A stretch of 64,000 nucleotides of DNA from Punica granatum (taxonomy: Eukaryota > Streptophyta > Magnoliopsida > Myrtales > Lythraceae). Under the pieces are notes generated by a model, which saw nothing but the letters and a program-made list of their open reading frames with translations, was not told where the DNA came from and searched no databases. The stretch lies in NCBI RefSeq assembly GCF_007655135.1, contig NC_045127.1, forward strand, positions 14,269,001 through 14,333,000, in the 5' to 3' direction. A program made the translations under genes and the position numbers. How positions within the stretch are numbered: position 1 is the stretch's first letter; every line of letters starts with the position of its first letter. Below are positions 48,806 to 60,500 of this stretch, in pieces.

Positions 48806-49640
48806 GTTCTTGACGTCAAAATGATGGATAAGCTAATCTTGAGCAACTGCCCCACTGAGAACAATATGAATAGTGCCAGGTTTGATAACCCGGCCAAAGG
48901 TTTCAAAGAAATCCACTCCTTCTTGGTGAAACCCCTCAGCAATGAGCCTCGCTTTGAGGCGATCAACACTCAGATCAGCCCAAATTTTGGTCTTAATCTT
49001 AAAACCCACTTGCAGCCAACAACATTCATCTTAGGCTGTCGAGGAACAAGCTCCCAGGTATTGTTGCATTTTAGAGCCTCAAGTTCTTCCAACATTGATT
49101 GCCTTTGTCCACCCGGGATCCTTTAATGCAGATTTAACAGAACAAGGCTCAAGTGGAATAGAATAAATGGCCACAAAAGCATACCTCGGGCTTGGTTTGT
49201 AAATGTCGTTCTTGGACCGAGTAACCATGGTGTGAGTGGGGACAGGACAGATTCCATCCCAAGCAACTGAAGAGGAATTCTCGGCCAGAGGAATAGCAGA
49301 TGAAGATGGAGATGCAGTGGAACCTCGTGGAACAGCAGCTGGAGATGCATAGGAAGCCACAGAAGCAGCAGATCGAGTTGCAGAATTCTGTGCAGAAGCA
49401 GCAGCATGCTGTGCAGCAACAACAACAGAGGAATCTGCAGAATCAGCAGAATTTCGAACAGGAGGAGGAGATGCAGCAGTATTAGACAGTGTAGTTGTTG
49501 GCATAGCATTACAGGAGTCCTGGAACAAGCGAGCCCAAGCTTGAGGTTCCGTGGACGGCAGAACTGCCGCAGATAATGGCACAGCAGATGTAACTGTTCT
49601 GTCCCGAATAAAGTCTGGAGTTGAGGAAGACCTGGCACCA
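48806..49640 (-). pseudogene. Copia hinge and upstream part of reverse transcriptase
   Basis: The reading around 49079-49582 ends KSALKDPGWTKAINV, the usual lead-in to copia reverse transcriptase. It continues to about 48815 with GCK/FKTK-like and KPGTIH-like text broken by stops. A Gln/Ser/Ala-rich hinge lies at 49270-49500. Confidence 0.6.
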
Positions 49641-49670
49641 TGGGCAGAATAGGGAGATGAACCGAACCAC

Positions 49671-50027
49671 CTATTTAACTCCCTTGCAGAGATGTTTTGA
49701 GTCCCGAAACGTATCTAAGAAGGGAAAACAAGTCTCATCAAAGACAACATGGAGAGAGATATAAACTTGTTCCATGGAGTGATGAAGACAACGGTACCCC
49801 TTATGTTTGTCACAGTAACCAAGAAACACACAAGAAAAAGACCGTTTGTCGAACTTATTCAACATAGAATTCCACAGATTCGGATAGCAACAAGACCCAA
49901 ACACTCGAAGAATGGAATAATCAGGAGTAGCTCGGTGAAGAACGTAGTAGGGACTTCGGTGAGGTAAGACAGAAGATGGCAGTCGATTTATCAATAATTT
50001 ACTGTCGTATTCCAATAACATAGCCAA
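49671..50027 (-). pseudogene. Copia integrase C-terminal remnant
   Basis: Contains LPSSVLPHRSPYYVL, LRVFGSCCYPNLWN and CVFLGYCDKHKGYRCLH, the region after the integrase core. The D,D,E core itself is missing. Confidence 0.75.
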
Positions 50028-50126
50028 GCTGAGTTCAACTATATGTTGCTGTTGTCGTTCACGAAAATGGGTAGCATGGGATTAGATCCTTTTCGTATGC
50101 GCTGCAATAGCTACAAGAAGTCAAAC

Positions 50127-50402
50127 TCAGGCAACTAAGCTCATCTTAAACTGAGTAGTGAGAGCTTTCCAAGCTTCACAAGCTGTAGTTAATCCAACGC
50201 CATGGCTGAGCCCCTCCTTTGAAAGGGTGCCGATGATCCACAACTTGACAAAGCAATCAGTCCGGACCCAAGATGTGAAATCAGGATTGTTGACTTGTGC
50301 TCCATTTTGTTCTCGAGTCTTCATCGGTGCCTCCGTCTCGCCAATAAAGAAGCCAAGTAAGTCCTGCCTCTCGACTAAAGGCAATACTTGTGTCTCCCAC
50401 AA
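50127..50402 (-). pseudogene. Copia gag remnant
   Basis: WETQVLPLVERQDLLGFFIG, PDFTSWVRTDCFVKLWIIGT and ACEAWKALTTQF match the N-terminal part of plant copia gag. The CCHC knuckle is missing. Confidence 0.75.
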
Positions 50403-50526
50403 CAGGTAATTATTGTCTGTCAGCCTTAAGGTAACGAAATTTTGCTACGTTTATTGTAGCAGGGAAGGGACATCTCAGCCGAGTTGTTTGTCTGGTCATT
50501 TGGACGGTCTTTTAGAACCCTAAGTT

Positions 50527-50540
50527 GGCTCTGATACCAA
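50527..50540 (-). other. Primer-binding site of the copia element
   Basis: Minus strand TTGGTATCAGAGCC, complementary to the 3' end of initiator-Met tRNA, next to the 5' LTR. Confidence 0.8.
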
Positions 50541-50541
50541 C

Positions 50542-50782
50542 TGGAAGTAAAGAAACAGAGAAGCTTGAAGCTACGATTAAAGATTCTGTTTCTTGATTTT
50601 AGTCATTGTTACTCGCATATACATATATATATATAGAGATACAGTAGAATAATGAGGAACAAAACTAAACTGTAAATACAACAAATCACATTGAGTAAAT
50701 GTCCTGAAGCTTGACTCGATCCTTCTATTGAAACGGAGGAGAAAAATCCTTTATGGAATCTGACGTCAAATGAATGTGTTCA
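50542..50782 (-). repeat. 5' LTR of the copia element
   Basis: On the plus strand it starts TGGAAGTAAAG and ends GTGTTCA. It matches 40764-41025 with many differences. Confidence 0.75.
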
Positions 50783-51533
50783 ATAACTTTGAGCCGGGCT
50801 TGGATATCTGTGCTTGAGCTTACACTCCAACTCATTCTTCTGCAATGTTTACTTAACGATCGGATCATTTTGGCTGACAGAATGAACATGTTGGCAAAAT
50901 GTTCCAAAAAACTAAAGTGATGGTTGACAAATCCTTCGAGAACAATGACCCCTTAAATTTCCTACTTTTCAATATGCCCTTTTATTTGGCATTTTATTAA
51001 CTTCATGTGATATATTGTAGGCAATCACCTTCCTCATAGCAAAGTCTTCCCTGGGCTAAACTTTACACGATAAAGGTTTTCCGATTTTCGGGTGTAAATT
51101 GTCAATGTTTGATAGCCTTAAAGGTTGTTGGGCATGCATAAAACTCTCAAAATGGGAAATAACAACCATATCAACCATGTAGGCCGACGAAATATTGATT
51201 GACGCGATTCATTATTAAATTCAATTCTATCATCAACCTAAAAATTTCAATTCTATCTTATCAGATGTTTTTCAAAGCATTTCAGCGTATCAATTGGTTA
51301 GCAAATTCATGTGTTCTATCAATCGATAAGTCTGCTATCTTTTTGTTTTTTAATCAGCATAAAGATCAGGTTAATTCGATCAAAGTAATTATCAAAGTGG
51401 GTGTAACATAGTGGCACCGCATTAGCCAGATAACTAAATGTGTTTAGTATTAGAGTTGAGTTGAGTTTTGGTTTTAATTGATTTGTAATGATTGTATTGT
51501 TAAATTATGAGAAAAAATGTAAAAAAGTAATGA
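50783..51533. other. Spacer between copia and gypsy elements
   Basis: No gene seen. From about 51440 it appears to be the left half of a MITE into which the gypsy element inserted (right half at 57034 to about 57220). Confidence 0.4.
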
Positions 51534-51538
51534 ATAGT

Positions 51539-51989
51539 TGATACGGTAGTAGTCGTGGTAAATCGGTATCTAGAGGAAAACAGGTTCTAACGATTCTGTT
51601 TCGAAGGAAACGGCCTCAGGAGCACAACTCACTACCTTTGGCTGTGAAATGACGAGATTTAAGGCGAATTCCATCGTTTATGGTCTCAAAATGGCATTTT
51701 AATGTTGTTTGGGCGTTTTTACAATTTTAGGAATAATTTATGTCTTTCGTGCAATTTATGCGTGTTAATTCCTATTTAAGCTTTGTAAAACTCTACGGTT
51801 AAGACACTTGTTTTTTATTTTCAATAAAAGTTAGAGCTTTCGTGCTCTTAATCCGTTCTTGGATTCGATCTGAGTTGGATGCCAATTACTTAGGTATTCG
51901 AAGAATCAATAAGGAGTTGAATTTCGTAATTCCAGTATTTTGAGGAATCAACGAGTCTATGACAAGTTACTCGTGTGTACGCTGCGTCA
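51539..51989 (+). repeat. 5' LTR of the gypsy element
   Basis: 451 bp, from TGATACGGTAGTAG to GTACGCTGCGTCA. It holds the empty site of the MITE found in the 3' LTR (near 51812-51825). Confidence 0.88.
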
Positions 51990-52022
51990 GTTGGTGTTAG
52001 AGCTTCATTCGTTCTTGGATCA

Positions 52023-53071
52023 ATGATGCCGCCCCGAAGAGCAGTTAATCAACGTCGTGCTGTAGAGGAGGATGAGTTGGATTAGAGGATCGAGCAAATC
52101 CTCGATACCCGATTGGGGGTGGCATTGGAGCGTAGGTTGGACGTAATGGTGGATCGCTTAGCCGAGAGGATGGGAGCGCTGATGGAGGCCCGACAAGAGG
52201 TTGATCCGAGGCGCGGCGGAGTCCCTAATCCAATTGTGGACTTGGAGGATGGCGAGTATGATTCATTCTCTAATGATGACGAGACTGAGTCAGCTGGGGA
52301 AAATCGTAAGAGAAGTCGGTTGCAGACTGCAGAACCAGATCAACAACGATGGGAGACGGGCCTTAGGACCGATATTTCCGAATTCCAAGGGGGTTTGCAA
52401 TCGGAAGAATTTCTAGATTGGCTAGCGACGGTAGAAAAGGTCTTAGAGTTCAAAGGGGTACCTGATGATAAGCAGGTACAACTTGTGGTGACTCGATTGT
52501 GTGGTAGGGTGACGGCTTAGTGGCAGCAGGTGAAGCTTACTCTTAGCAGGATGGGTAAACCTAAGATCACGTCGTGGGAGAAGATGAAGAAAAATATGAG
52601 GGCTGCCTTCTACCTTATAACTTTCAGCGAATCATGTACCAACGCTTGCAGAACCTAAGGCAGGGCAGTAGGTCGGTGGATGATTACACTAACGAGTTCT
52701 ACTAGTTGGTTGCTCGTAACGAACTTCAGGAAACCGAGGATCAATTGGTGGCGAAATATAATGGCGGGCTGAGAGTGCAGCTACAGGACACGGTCAATTT
52801 GTTCGACCCTGTTAGCGTGTCTTTCGCCCATCAGAGGATCCTGATTGTCGAAAGACAGCAAAAGCGAGCGGGTAGTGGGGTGACAAGTAGAGGTGTTGCC
52901 ATTGTAGGAACCGGTGGGATTGTCCGAGCTGGCGGTGGTAGTATTGTTCCTGGATGTTCGACAAGGCCTACCAACATTGGGCCGAGCAGTTGCGGGGCGA
53001 AGTTCTTCAAGTGTAGAGAGCTTGGACATCGGCAATCTGAGTGCAGAAAAGGGGAAAAAAAGGGCGATTGA
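52023..53071 (+). pseudogene. Gypsy gag
   Basis: Readable from MMPPRRAVNQRRAVEEDELD through LRTDISEFQGGLQSEEFLDW to the knuckle at about 53004-53050. Interrupted by TAG at 52518-52520 and 52703-52705 and by frame changes. Confidence 0.8.
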
Positions 53072-53219
53072 TGACGCAATTTTTATAGAGGGCGGTGGTG
53101 GAGAGCCCAAGTTCGACGAGGATGAGGAGATTGTGACAGGGGATAGGGTGCCCAACCTGGTGGTAAAGAGGTCTTGTATGACTCCGAGAGCTGCGGACGA
53201 AGATTGGCTACGTAATAAC

Positions 53220-56130
53220 ATCTTCGAGTCCACTTGCACTATCGAGAAAAAAATATGTCGTTTCATGATAGACTCGGGCAGTTGCGAGAATATTGTGAGT
53301 GTGTCGAAGCGCGTGCTAGTTACCTTCTCTATGGCTCTCGGTATAGAGACTTTGTGTGGTGTGATATTGTTATTATGGACGCGTGTCACTTGTTGTTAGG
53401 AAGGCCCTGGCAGTTTGATAGGAGCATGAACCATGATGGACGGACCAATAAATACAGCTTCACGCATAAGGGGTTAAAGATTGTACTGGTGCTGAATAAG
53501 GACAGGGACGCTATTGAGCCTCGACCTGCGAATTCGGTAACCGCAACCAACTTGATGTCCCTTTCCCGGTTTCAGGAGGAGTTGCATGAGGCAGAGTTTA
53601 TGTTTCCTCTCGTGGGCAGGAAGATTGTGGAGGAGGACCTTACATCTTGTGAGTCCTTACCGATTTTGAATGAATTCCAGGATGTCTTTCATGAGGAGCT
53701 GCCAAATAGTCTACCACATTTGCGTGACATCCAACACCATATCGACCTTCAGCTTGGTGCGTCCCTTCTGAACAAACCACACTACAGGATGAGTCCGGCT
53801 GAGCATGAGGAGTTGAGGAGACAGGTGGAGGAGCTGGTATCGAAGGGGTTCATTCGGGAGAGTATGAGCCCATGTGCTGTTTCGGCGCTTCTAGTGCCCA
53901 AGAAGGATGGATCCTGGCGTATGTGTGTGGACAGTTGATCCATTAATAAGATAACGGTCAGGTAACGTTTTTCCATTCCTCGTTTGGATGATTTGCTTGA
54001 CCAGCTGAGTAGTGCCAGGATTTTTACTAAGCTGGACTTGAAGAACGGCTATCACTAGATTCGGATTCGTGTTAGAGATGAGTGGAAGACCACGTTCAAG
54101 ACTAGGGAGGGGTTATATGAATGGATGGTAATGCCGTTTGGACTGTCAAATGCGCCGAGTAATTTCATGAGAGTGATGAATCAGGTTCTGCAGCCTTTCA
54201 TTGGCAGGTGCGTGGTCGTGTATTTTAATGACATCTTGATCTACAGCACCAACCCCGAGCAACATCTAACTCACTTGCACGAAGTACTCTTTGTCCTTCG
54301 ACGCGAGAAACTCTATGCTGCATTGAAAAAGTGTATTTTTATGAGGTCAGAAGTTCTTTTTCTTGGTTATGTTGTTTTTGCTGACGGGTTGAGAGTTGAT
54401 TAGTCCAAGGTCGAGGCAGTCAAACAGTGGCCTAGACCTGTACAATGGCCTCGACCTGTAAATATTACCGAAGTCAGGAGCTTCCAAGGGTTAGCCTCTT
54501 TCTACAGGTGGTTTATTCTCCATTTCAGCAGTATTATGGCTCCCTTAACTGACTGCATGAAGGACGGCAGATTCAAGTGGACTGAGGGTGCAGAAACAGC
54601 ATTCCAGAAGATTAAGGAGCGTTTGACGACCGCCCCGATTCTTGTCCTGCCTGATTTCAGCGAGAAGCTAATGGGGGTGAAGGTGAGATACAACGCTTAC
54701 GACGTGGAATTTTATGCTATAGTGCAGGCGGTGAAGCATTGGCGACATTATCTTTTCCACAATGAGTTCATTTTGTATACCAACCATGAGGCCTTGAAGT
54801 ACCTCCATAGCCAGGATAAGGTGTCAGCTCGTCATGCATCATGGGTGGCTTACCTGGAGCGTTTTACTTTCGTGGTAAAGCGCAAGAGCAGAGTCACTAA
54901 TCACGTTGCTGATGCTCTTAATCGAAGGCGTAGCGTTCTGAGTAGGATGACAGTTGAGGTACTTGGCTTTAGTTCTTTTGCTGAGTTGCTTGAAGTCGAC
55001 CCCCCATTTTTCTGTGGCACTTGCTAGAGTTCGAGCTAGAAAGAGAATGGAGTATGTGTTGCAGGATGGTTTTCTTTTCAGGGGTAATCAGCTCTGTATC
55101 CCTGGTTGTAGTTTGAGGGTCCACATTATTCAGCAGCTATACGGCGAGGGTCATGTGGGGAGAGATAGGACCTTGCAGTTGGTCCAGACATCGTATTTCT
55201 AGCCTACGATTCGTAAAGAAATGGAGAAGTACGTGAAGCGCTGTAAGGTTTGTCAAGTGTCCAAGGGTACTGCAACTAACGCGGGGTTATATATGCCCTT
55301 GCCGATTCCCTCGCAGCCATGGGTGGATATCAGTATGGATTTCGTCCTCTGTTTGCCCCCCACCTAGTGAGGCAATGCTTCTATATATGTGGTAGTTGAC
55401 AAGTTTTCCAAGATGGCACACTTCATTCCGTGCAAGAAGACCACTGATGCAGTGTCGGTTGCTCAGTTGTATTTTCGGGAGGTATACCATTTGCATGGTT
55501 TACCCGTCTCTATTGTGTTGGACATGGACACCCGTTTCCTGAGTCATTTCTAGCGAAGCCTCTGGAAGATGGTGAACACCTAGTTGAACTTCAGTACGGC
55601 TTATCACCCGTAGACAGATGGGCAGACGGAGGTGGTTAACAGGTACTTGGGCAATCATTTGAGGGGTCTAGTAGGAGAGCACGTGAAGAGCTGGGACCAT
55701 AAGTTGAGTCAGGCAGAGTTTGCGCACAATCACGTTGTTAATCGCAACACCGGTTTCAGTCCCTTCTAGGTAGTGTACTACGTTACTCCCAGAGGTCCCC
55801 TTGATCTGTTACCTGTGCTGGATAAGACCAGGATCCATGGAAAGGCAGCTGACTTCGTTCACGGGCTGCAAGAGATTCATGAGACTGTGCATAATAATTT
55901 GGAGAAAGCTGCCATGAAATACAAGACTGTTGCTGACCAAGGAGAAGGCACGTGGAGTTTGAAATTGACGATTTTGTTTGGGTTGTCCTTACCAAGGATC
56001 GATTTTCTGCTGGTAACTACCACAAGCTCATTGCTAGAAAGATTGGTTCTGTGGAGTTCGTTGAGAAGATCGATCCGAACGCTTATCAGCTTAAACCTCC
56101 TAGCCGCATTCGTACTGCGATGTTTTTAAT
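53220..56130 (+). pseudogene. Gypsy pol (protease, reverse transcriptase, RNase H, integrase)
   Basis: Protease [11 protein letters not shown]; reverse transcriptase with [26 protein letters not shown] and [20 protein letters not shown], but [11 protein letters not shown] has Asn for a catalytic Asp. RNase H runs directly from LPDFS to SEKL, without the usual DASGVGIGAVL segment. Integrase has the HHCC region, [10 protein letters not shown] and the SPF-VVYYVTPRGPLDLLP end. Stops include 53936-53938, 54056-54058, 54401-54403, 55200-55202, 55551-55553, 55581-55583 and 55767-55769. Confidence 0.85.
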
Positions 56131-56210
56131 GTGAAGCACTCGATTCATTACACAGGTGATAGCTCAGACGATGACAATTCGATGGCGAATTCTCTCTACC
56201 TATGGGAGAA

Positions 56211-57028
56211 TGATGCGGCAGCGGTCGTGGCAAATTGGTATATGGAGAAAATAAGTTCTGACGACCTTGTTTCGAAGGAAACGGCCTTAGGAGCACAACT
56301 CACCGCCTTTGGCTGTGAAATAACAAGATTTAAGGCGAATTCTATCGTTTAGGGTCTCAAAATGACATTTTAATGTTTTTGGACTTTTTACAATTTTAGG
56401 AATAGTTTATGTATTTCGTGCAATTTAGACGTTTTAATTCTTATTTAAGCTTTGTAAAATCTAGGGTTAAGACAATTGTTTTTTATTAGGGCAAATTACA
56501 AAAAAAAACCCAAGTTTTGTAAAATATCTCAGTTTTATCCTAAATTTTGTTTTGTAACAAAAAAAACCATAAGTTTTCTAAAATGTCTCAAAAATGACAT
56601 CCGTTATAACTTCCGTCAATTTTTGCCTACGTGTGACCTACGTGGACTGTTAAAGGGACCCACTAGCCTACGTGCGACCTACGTGGACCGTTAAAGGGAC
56701 CCACCATCAGCAGCAAAAATTGATGGAAGTTATAACGGAGGTCATTTTTGAGACATTTTAGAAAACTTATGGTTTTTTTTGTTACAAAACAAAATTTAGG
56801 AAAAAATTGAGACATTTTACAAAACTTGAGTTTTTTTTTGTAATTTACCCTTTTTATTATCAATAAAAGTTGTAGCTTTCGTACTATTTGCCTATTCTTG
56901 GATTTGATATGAGTTGGACGCCAATTGCCTAGGTATTCGAAGAATCAATAGAGAGTTGAAGGTCGCAGTTCCGGTATTCTGCGGAATCAACGAGTCTGTA
57001 ACTGGTTACTTGTGTGTACGCTGCATCA
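56211..57028 (+). repeat. 3' LTR of the gypsy element, interrupted by a MITE
   Basis: Starts TGATGCGGCAGCGG and ends GTACGCTGCATCA. Without the 362-bp MITE and its 8-bp duplication it is about 448 bp, matching the 5' LTR. Confidence 0.88.
56489..56850. mobile_element. Palindromic Mutator-like MITE, copy 2 (362 bp), in the gypsy 3' LTR
   Basis: Ends GGGCAAATTAC and GTAATTTACCC; flanks TTTTATTA on both sides (56481-56488 and 56851-56858). The 5' LTR lacks it, so it arrived after the gypsy insertion. The arms match copy 1 at 31849-32213; the centre is in the opposite orientation. Confidence 0.88.
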
Positions 57029-57033
57029 ATAGT

Positions 57034-57220
57034 TGAGATGAAGTAATGGTTAAGTAATGATTGTGTTGTTGAATTGTTGAAAAAGTAATGAATAGTTGAG
57101 AGAATTTAGTATTAAAAATTGAATTGAATTATTAAAAAAAATTAAAAAGGTGGAGAAAAATAATAATTGTATTGTTGAATTGAATATAAGTAGAGTTGAG
57201 TTAAAAAAAATTTTAAATCC
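57034..57220. repeat. Right half of a MITE split by the gypsy element (with about 51440-51533)
   Basis: The left flank has TGTGTTTAGTATTAGAGTTGAG. The right flank, read inward from about 57228, has GGTGTGTTTGGATTTAAAA and AACTCAACTC. Both flanks share AAGTAATGAATAGTTGA and TAATGATTGT. They look like two ends of one Tourist-like MITE, the gypsy target. Confidence 0.45.
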
Positions 57221-57227
57221 AAACACA

Positions 57228-57348
57228 CCCAGGTTACAAGTTCAATACTTATTGGAGACCACTGATACCTCTTTATTAACTATTAAGATTTTTGTTTTAT
57301 TATACCTAGATCCATGGGCCTCACAATGTAATCGGATAAAAAAAAATT
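57228..57348 (+). mobile_element. SINE-like element, family B, 3' part
   Basis: Has GTTACAAGTTCAATACTTA (box-B region), then CTAGATCCATGGGCCTCACA and a tail of A residues. Confidence 0.4.
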
Positions 57349-57439
57349 GATCAAAGTAATTAATTCGATTGTGCCATTTGCAACCATGGAATATAACTTG
57401 AAAAGTTATTCACCTTTTGTGATCTATACAATATTTTGA

Positions 57440-57598
57440 TTTTTTTTTGTAATAAGGAAGGTCCATAAATTTAATACAAGAATAAAAATAAAGTAAAATA
57501 AAAACATATATAAATCTTATATGTAAGGATTAAATTTAGGATCTCTTAATTTTGAATCGACATATTGTGCCATCTCACTAAAGACTCTCGTACAATCC
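57440..57598 (-). mobile_element. SINE-like element, family B, inverted copy
   Basis: Read on the minus strand it ends TTATGGACCTTCCTTATTAC followed by A residues, like the copy at 25503-25677; the head has AGTGAGATGGCACAATATGT. Confidence 0.5.
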
Positions 57599-57599
57599 T

Positions 57600-60500
57600 T
57601 TGAATTAGTTCATTCGATCAATCACCTTTACTTCAGCCTCCAAAGTTATTCTCCGTTTTCGCTTTTAATGCATCTTAATGTCAGGGTAAATCAATCTTTC
57701 TCATCGCCATCCAGTCAACGTGGACGAGATATTAAGCAATTGGAAATCCATCACAATTTTAGACACATCGCGTCGCTTCGAAAATGTCTTTTCTCCCGCG
57801 TATCGGGCGCGGATTAGTATTATATCTCATATCGGCTATGTCTCTTATTCGGATGTACACATTTTTAGATGCCTTTTGCACTAAAAGATGGATCAAAAGT
57901 ACAGTCAGTTTATTCTTTTCCTTTTCTGATGGGAACTTCTTCTTCTTTGACCAATATCAATGGCGGACGAAAATTTAAGCTTCTTAGAACTCCCTCTTTT
58001 ATTTTCCAAGGGTCACCCGAACCCCATCATTATTGCAGGAATCTGACCTTGACGATAAGTTTGTTCTAATCCAGCCGCTTTCAGGTGAAAATATATGAAA
58101 GTGATGTGTGATTAGTTCACGAATCGTTAGGATAAACATTATCTCTTGTATAGGGGTTGCAAACTCTATATTATTCTTTTTGGTAATGTTTAACATATAG
58201 CAATAATCACACGGATTACGGGAAGTTCTACGCATGTACAATGCATATATACATACAAGAACAAATGTATCCATGTCTTAGATAAATATATGCGTGTCAA
58301 TCATAATATGTCGCAGTCATCTAAAAAGAGAGTGCTTAACGTTATATCAGATATGAGAATCCAGAAGTGGAACGAATCAAAACATCGAAAATGCTTATCT
58401 TCATCGTTAATAGTCTCAACCTGCTAACAATGTTCTTCCATAATATTGGTTTTTTCATACTCACAAAATTTGAAACACGAATCTGTTCTTAAATAGTGAG
58501 TGGTCAACTTCACATATCTCTATCCTTCAAATCAGTACTTCACCCCATTTTTGACAATGCTTTATTCTTTTCTACAGTTGCTTTCACCAGTCTGGGATTA
58601 GGTTGTTTGTAGGATCAACATGGACAAAGCTCTCCCTGTTGCTGGTTCATTTTTGCTACGAGGGAAACATGAACTAGAAAATAATAATAATAATTGCTTA
58701 TCTACATACATACAACGTACCAAATGGGAGGTGTTTCTATATACGATCCATCAGATAGACGGGTACTAACTGTCTGATTTGATTGTTGCATCAACTTTTT
58801 GTTGCAAGACGCACACCATGCAGTTGATCCCACCACCACGAGAAGCCGGAATTGATATTTTTAGAGGGGCAATAGAATTTCCGAATGAAGGATGATGGCT
58901 AGAATTTGGTCTCTTATCTCATCATTAGGGGTGTTAATTTGGAAATGTGGGAGTGACGGTTTAAATACATGAAATCATGAATTTGATCCTCATTAGTGAA
59001 CTTCCGTACCATTTTATTTAGCTTTGGGATTATTTTTCTCCTTTATAAAAAAAAAGACGGCAAATCAGGCTAGATGCATTACTAAAATACTCTGAATGAA
59101 AAAAGGGATGGAGTTGAGTGAGAATATGTATTTATCGGTATACATATGTCAATATTCAAATGTTCGGGCTTCAGCTTTGAAGTCCAGCCACCACCGACAT
59201 CTTCGGGAAAAAGGTTCGAATGAGTGCTCATTCATTGTATATGAATTATGTATAACAACACCCAGTTGAAATAGGGTCAAGGTAAGAATTTTGAAATCAC
59301 CATAGAACTCCAGCCATAAATATATATATATATATATATAACTATTTCTTCATATAATTAGAATAATTTTTTATGGCTTATTATTGATTCACAGTAAACA
59401 AATGATAGTCAATCAATATCTGCTGCCTTCTCCGACAGCAGCTTGGGGTCGGAGTCGATGGCGGTTGGCAGCTCGCTTCGTATCTTTTCTGCTTACTTTG
59501 AAAAAACTTTTAATTTAAGATATCGTTTGATCAAAGTTATTTAGAAAATTGATATAGATGCATGGTAAGATTATCACTAGGTAAGTTGCCTCCGTCAATT
59601 AATGCCGTGGGCCAGAAAGGATTTTTTGGCAATGTGTTAGGAATGATAACTTCAATTCAATTTTCAAAGTGATACTGCAGTGATATATTATCAAATAGAA
59701 TGTAGTGCAGTGACACACGCTTTCGTCTGGTGACTAAGAAATTTCAAGTACGATATTCGTTGAGAGACTTCTTTGTCTCTTTATTAGCTTTTTAGGAGTT
59801 ATATTTCATTGTATATGGATCTCTCTTGTAACCGAAAAAATTATGACATGCTGAATTTTAAGCAATTATTCGTACAACTGATTTCAATTCAAAGCATAAA
59901 CCATATAGATGCGATATATTACGTAAATAATTTACTTTTGAAATTTTGGTCTATAAGAAACTTGTATAGTTACTTTAAAACTCCTCAAAATTGCATATAT
60001 GATTAAGCCTATATATGGAAGAGAAAAAATAAAATCAAAATTTCTTTGTTTCCTTTCTCTTGTCCAGTCTCTCATTTCCGTGCTCCTTAGTCATCACCTC
60101 ACCAGTGATCTTGAGCTCCTTAGTCGGCAAAGACTTCCATTAATAGTAAAAAAGGATAAATTAAAATTATCAGAACTAACTAATTTATTTAAAAAGTAAA
60201 TACGATATGCTTCTTTTGGGTAGCCAAACAGAGCATGCTATTCTCAAAGTAATTTTCAAGGATATAGATAGAAGGTGAAGAACAAAGTAACCGAGAAATG
60301 TGAGAAGGAAAAGGAAAAAAAACTTATAATGGATCATAAATTAAAATACAAAAAGATGAGGGGAAATTTTGAAAATAAAAAAAATATTTTAGTAGGAAAT
60401 TAAAAAGTCAAATTGGTGGACGCAACCGGCATAATATTGATAGGCACCCATTTTGATTTTTTTTAGGGACCCGTTTTGATTATTTAAGATATCCCATGAA

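Larger units (their letters stand above)
42120..48814. mobile_element. Small DNA transposon (Mutator-like) inserted in the copia reverse transcriptase, itself split by a hAT
   Basis: The 9-bp GTTCTTGAC flanks the element at 42120-42128 and 48806-48814. The inverted ends match: CATAATTTTTAAATTGGACC on the left and, read inward, GTAGTTTTTAGATTTGGACC on the right, and similarity continues for about 50 bp. Without the hAT it would be about 0.92 kb and non-coding. The 9-bp duplication suggests the Mutator superfamily. Confidence 0.75.
40764..50782 (-). mobile_element. Degenerate Ty1/copia retrotransposon, split by a nested insertion
   Basis: 3' LTR about 40764-41025 and 5' LTR about 50542-50782. 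The primer-binding site at 50527-50540 reads TTGGTATCAGAGCC on the minus strand, the initiator-Met type. Reading right to left: gag (50402-50127, WVRTDCFVKLWIIGTL), the integrase end and its exit region (50027-49671, VFGSCCYPNLWN and CVFLGYCDKHKGYRC), hinge (49582-49079), first part of reverse transcriptase (about 49130-48815), then a 6.7-kb insertion, then the rest of reverse transcriptase with YVDD (42119-41560) and RNase H (41508-41023, SWSAKKQPTVTHSTAEAKYR). Gag C-terminus, protease and most of integrase are missing. Frames are broken in several places. No target duplication could be fixed. Confidence 0.85.
51534..57033 (+). mobile_element. Ty3/gypsy retrotransposon, 5490 bp, decayed
   Basis: 5' LTR 51539-51989 and 3' LTR 56211-57028 (enlarged by a MITE), both TGAT...TCA, with the perfect duplication ATAGT at 51534-51538 and 57029-57033. 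Primer-binding site TTGGTGTTAGAGC at about 51991; polypurine tract TATGGGAGAA at 56201-56210. Order: gag (52023-53070) with a zinc knuckle CRELGHRQSEC; protease (about 53220-53290, MIDSGS); reverse transcriptase (53700-54400, YFND instead of YFDD); RNase H (54536-54950, missing its first catalytic block); integrase (55030-55770, KRCKVCQVSK and STAYHP-TDGQTEVVNR); C-terminal region to 56130. At least eight in-frame stops, mostly TAG. Confidence 0.92.
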
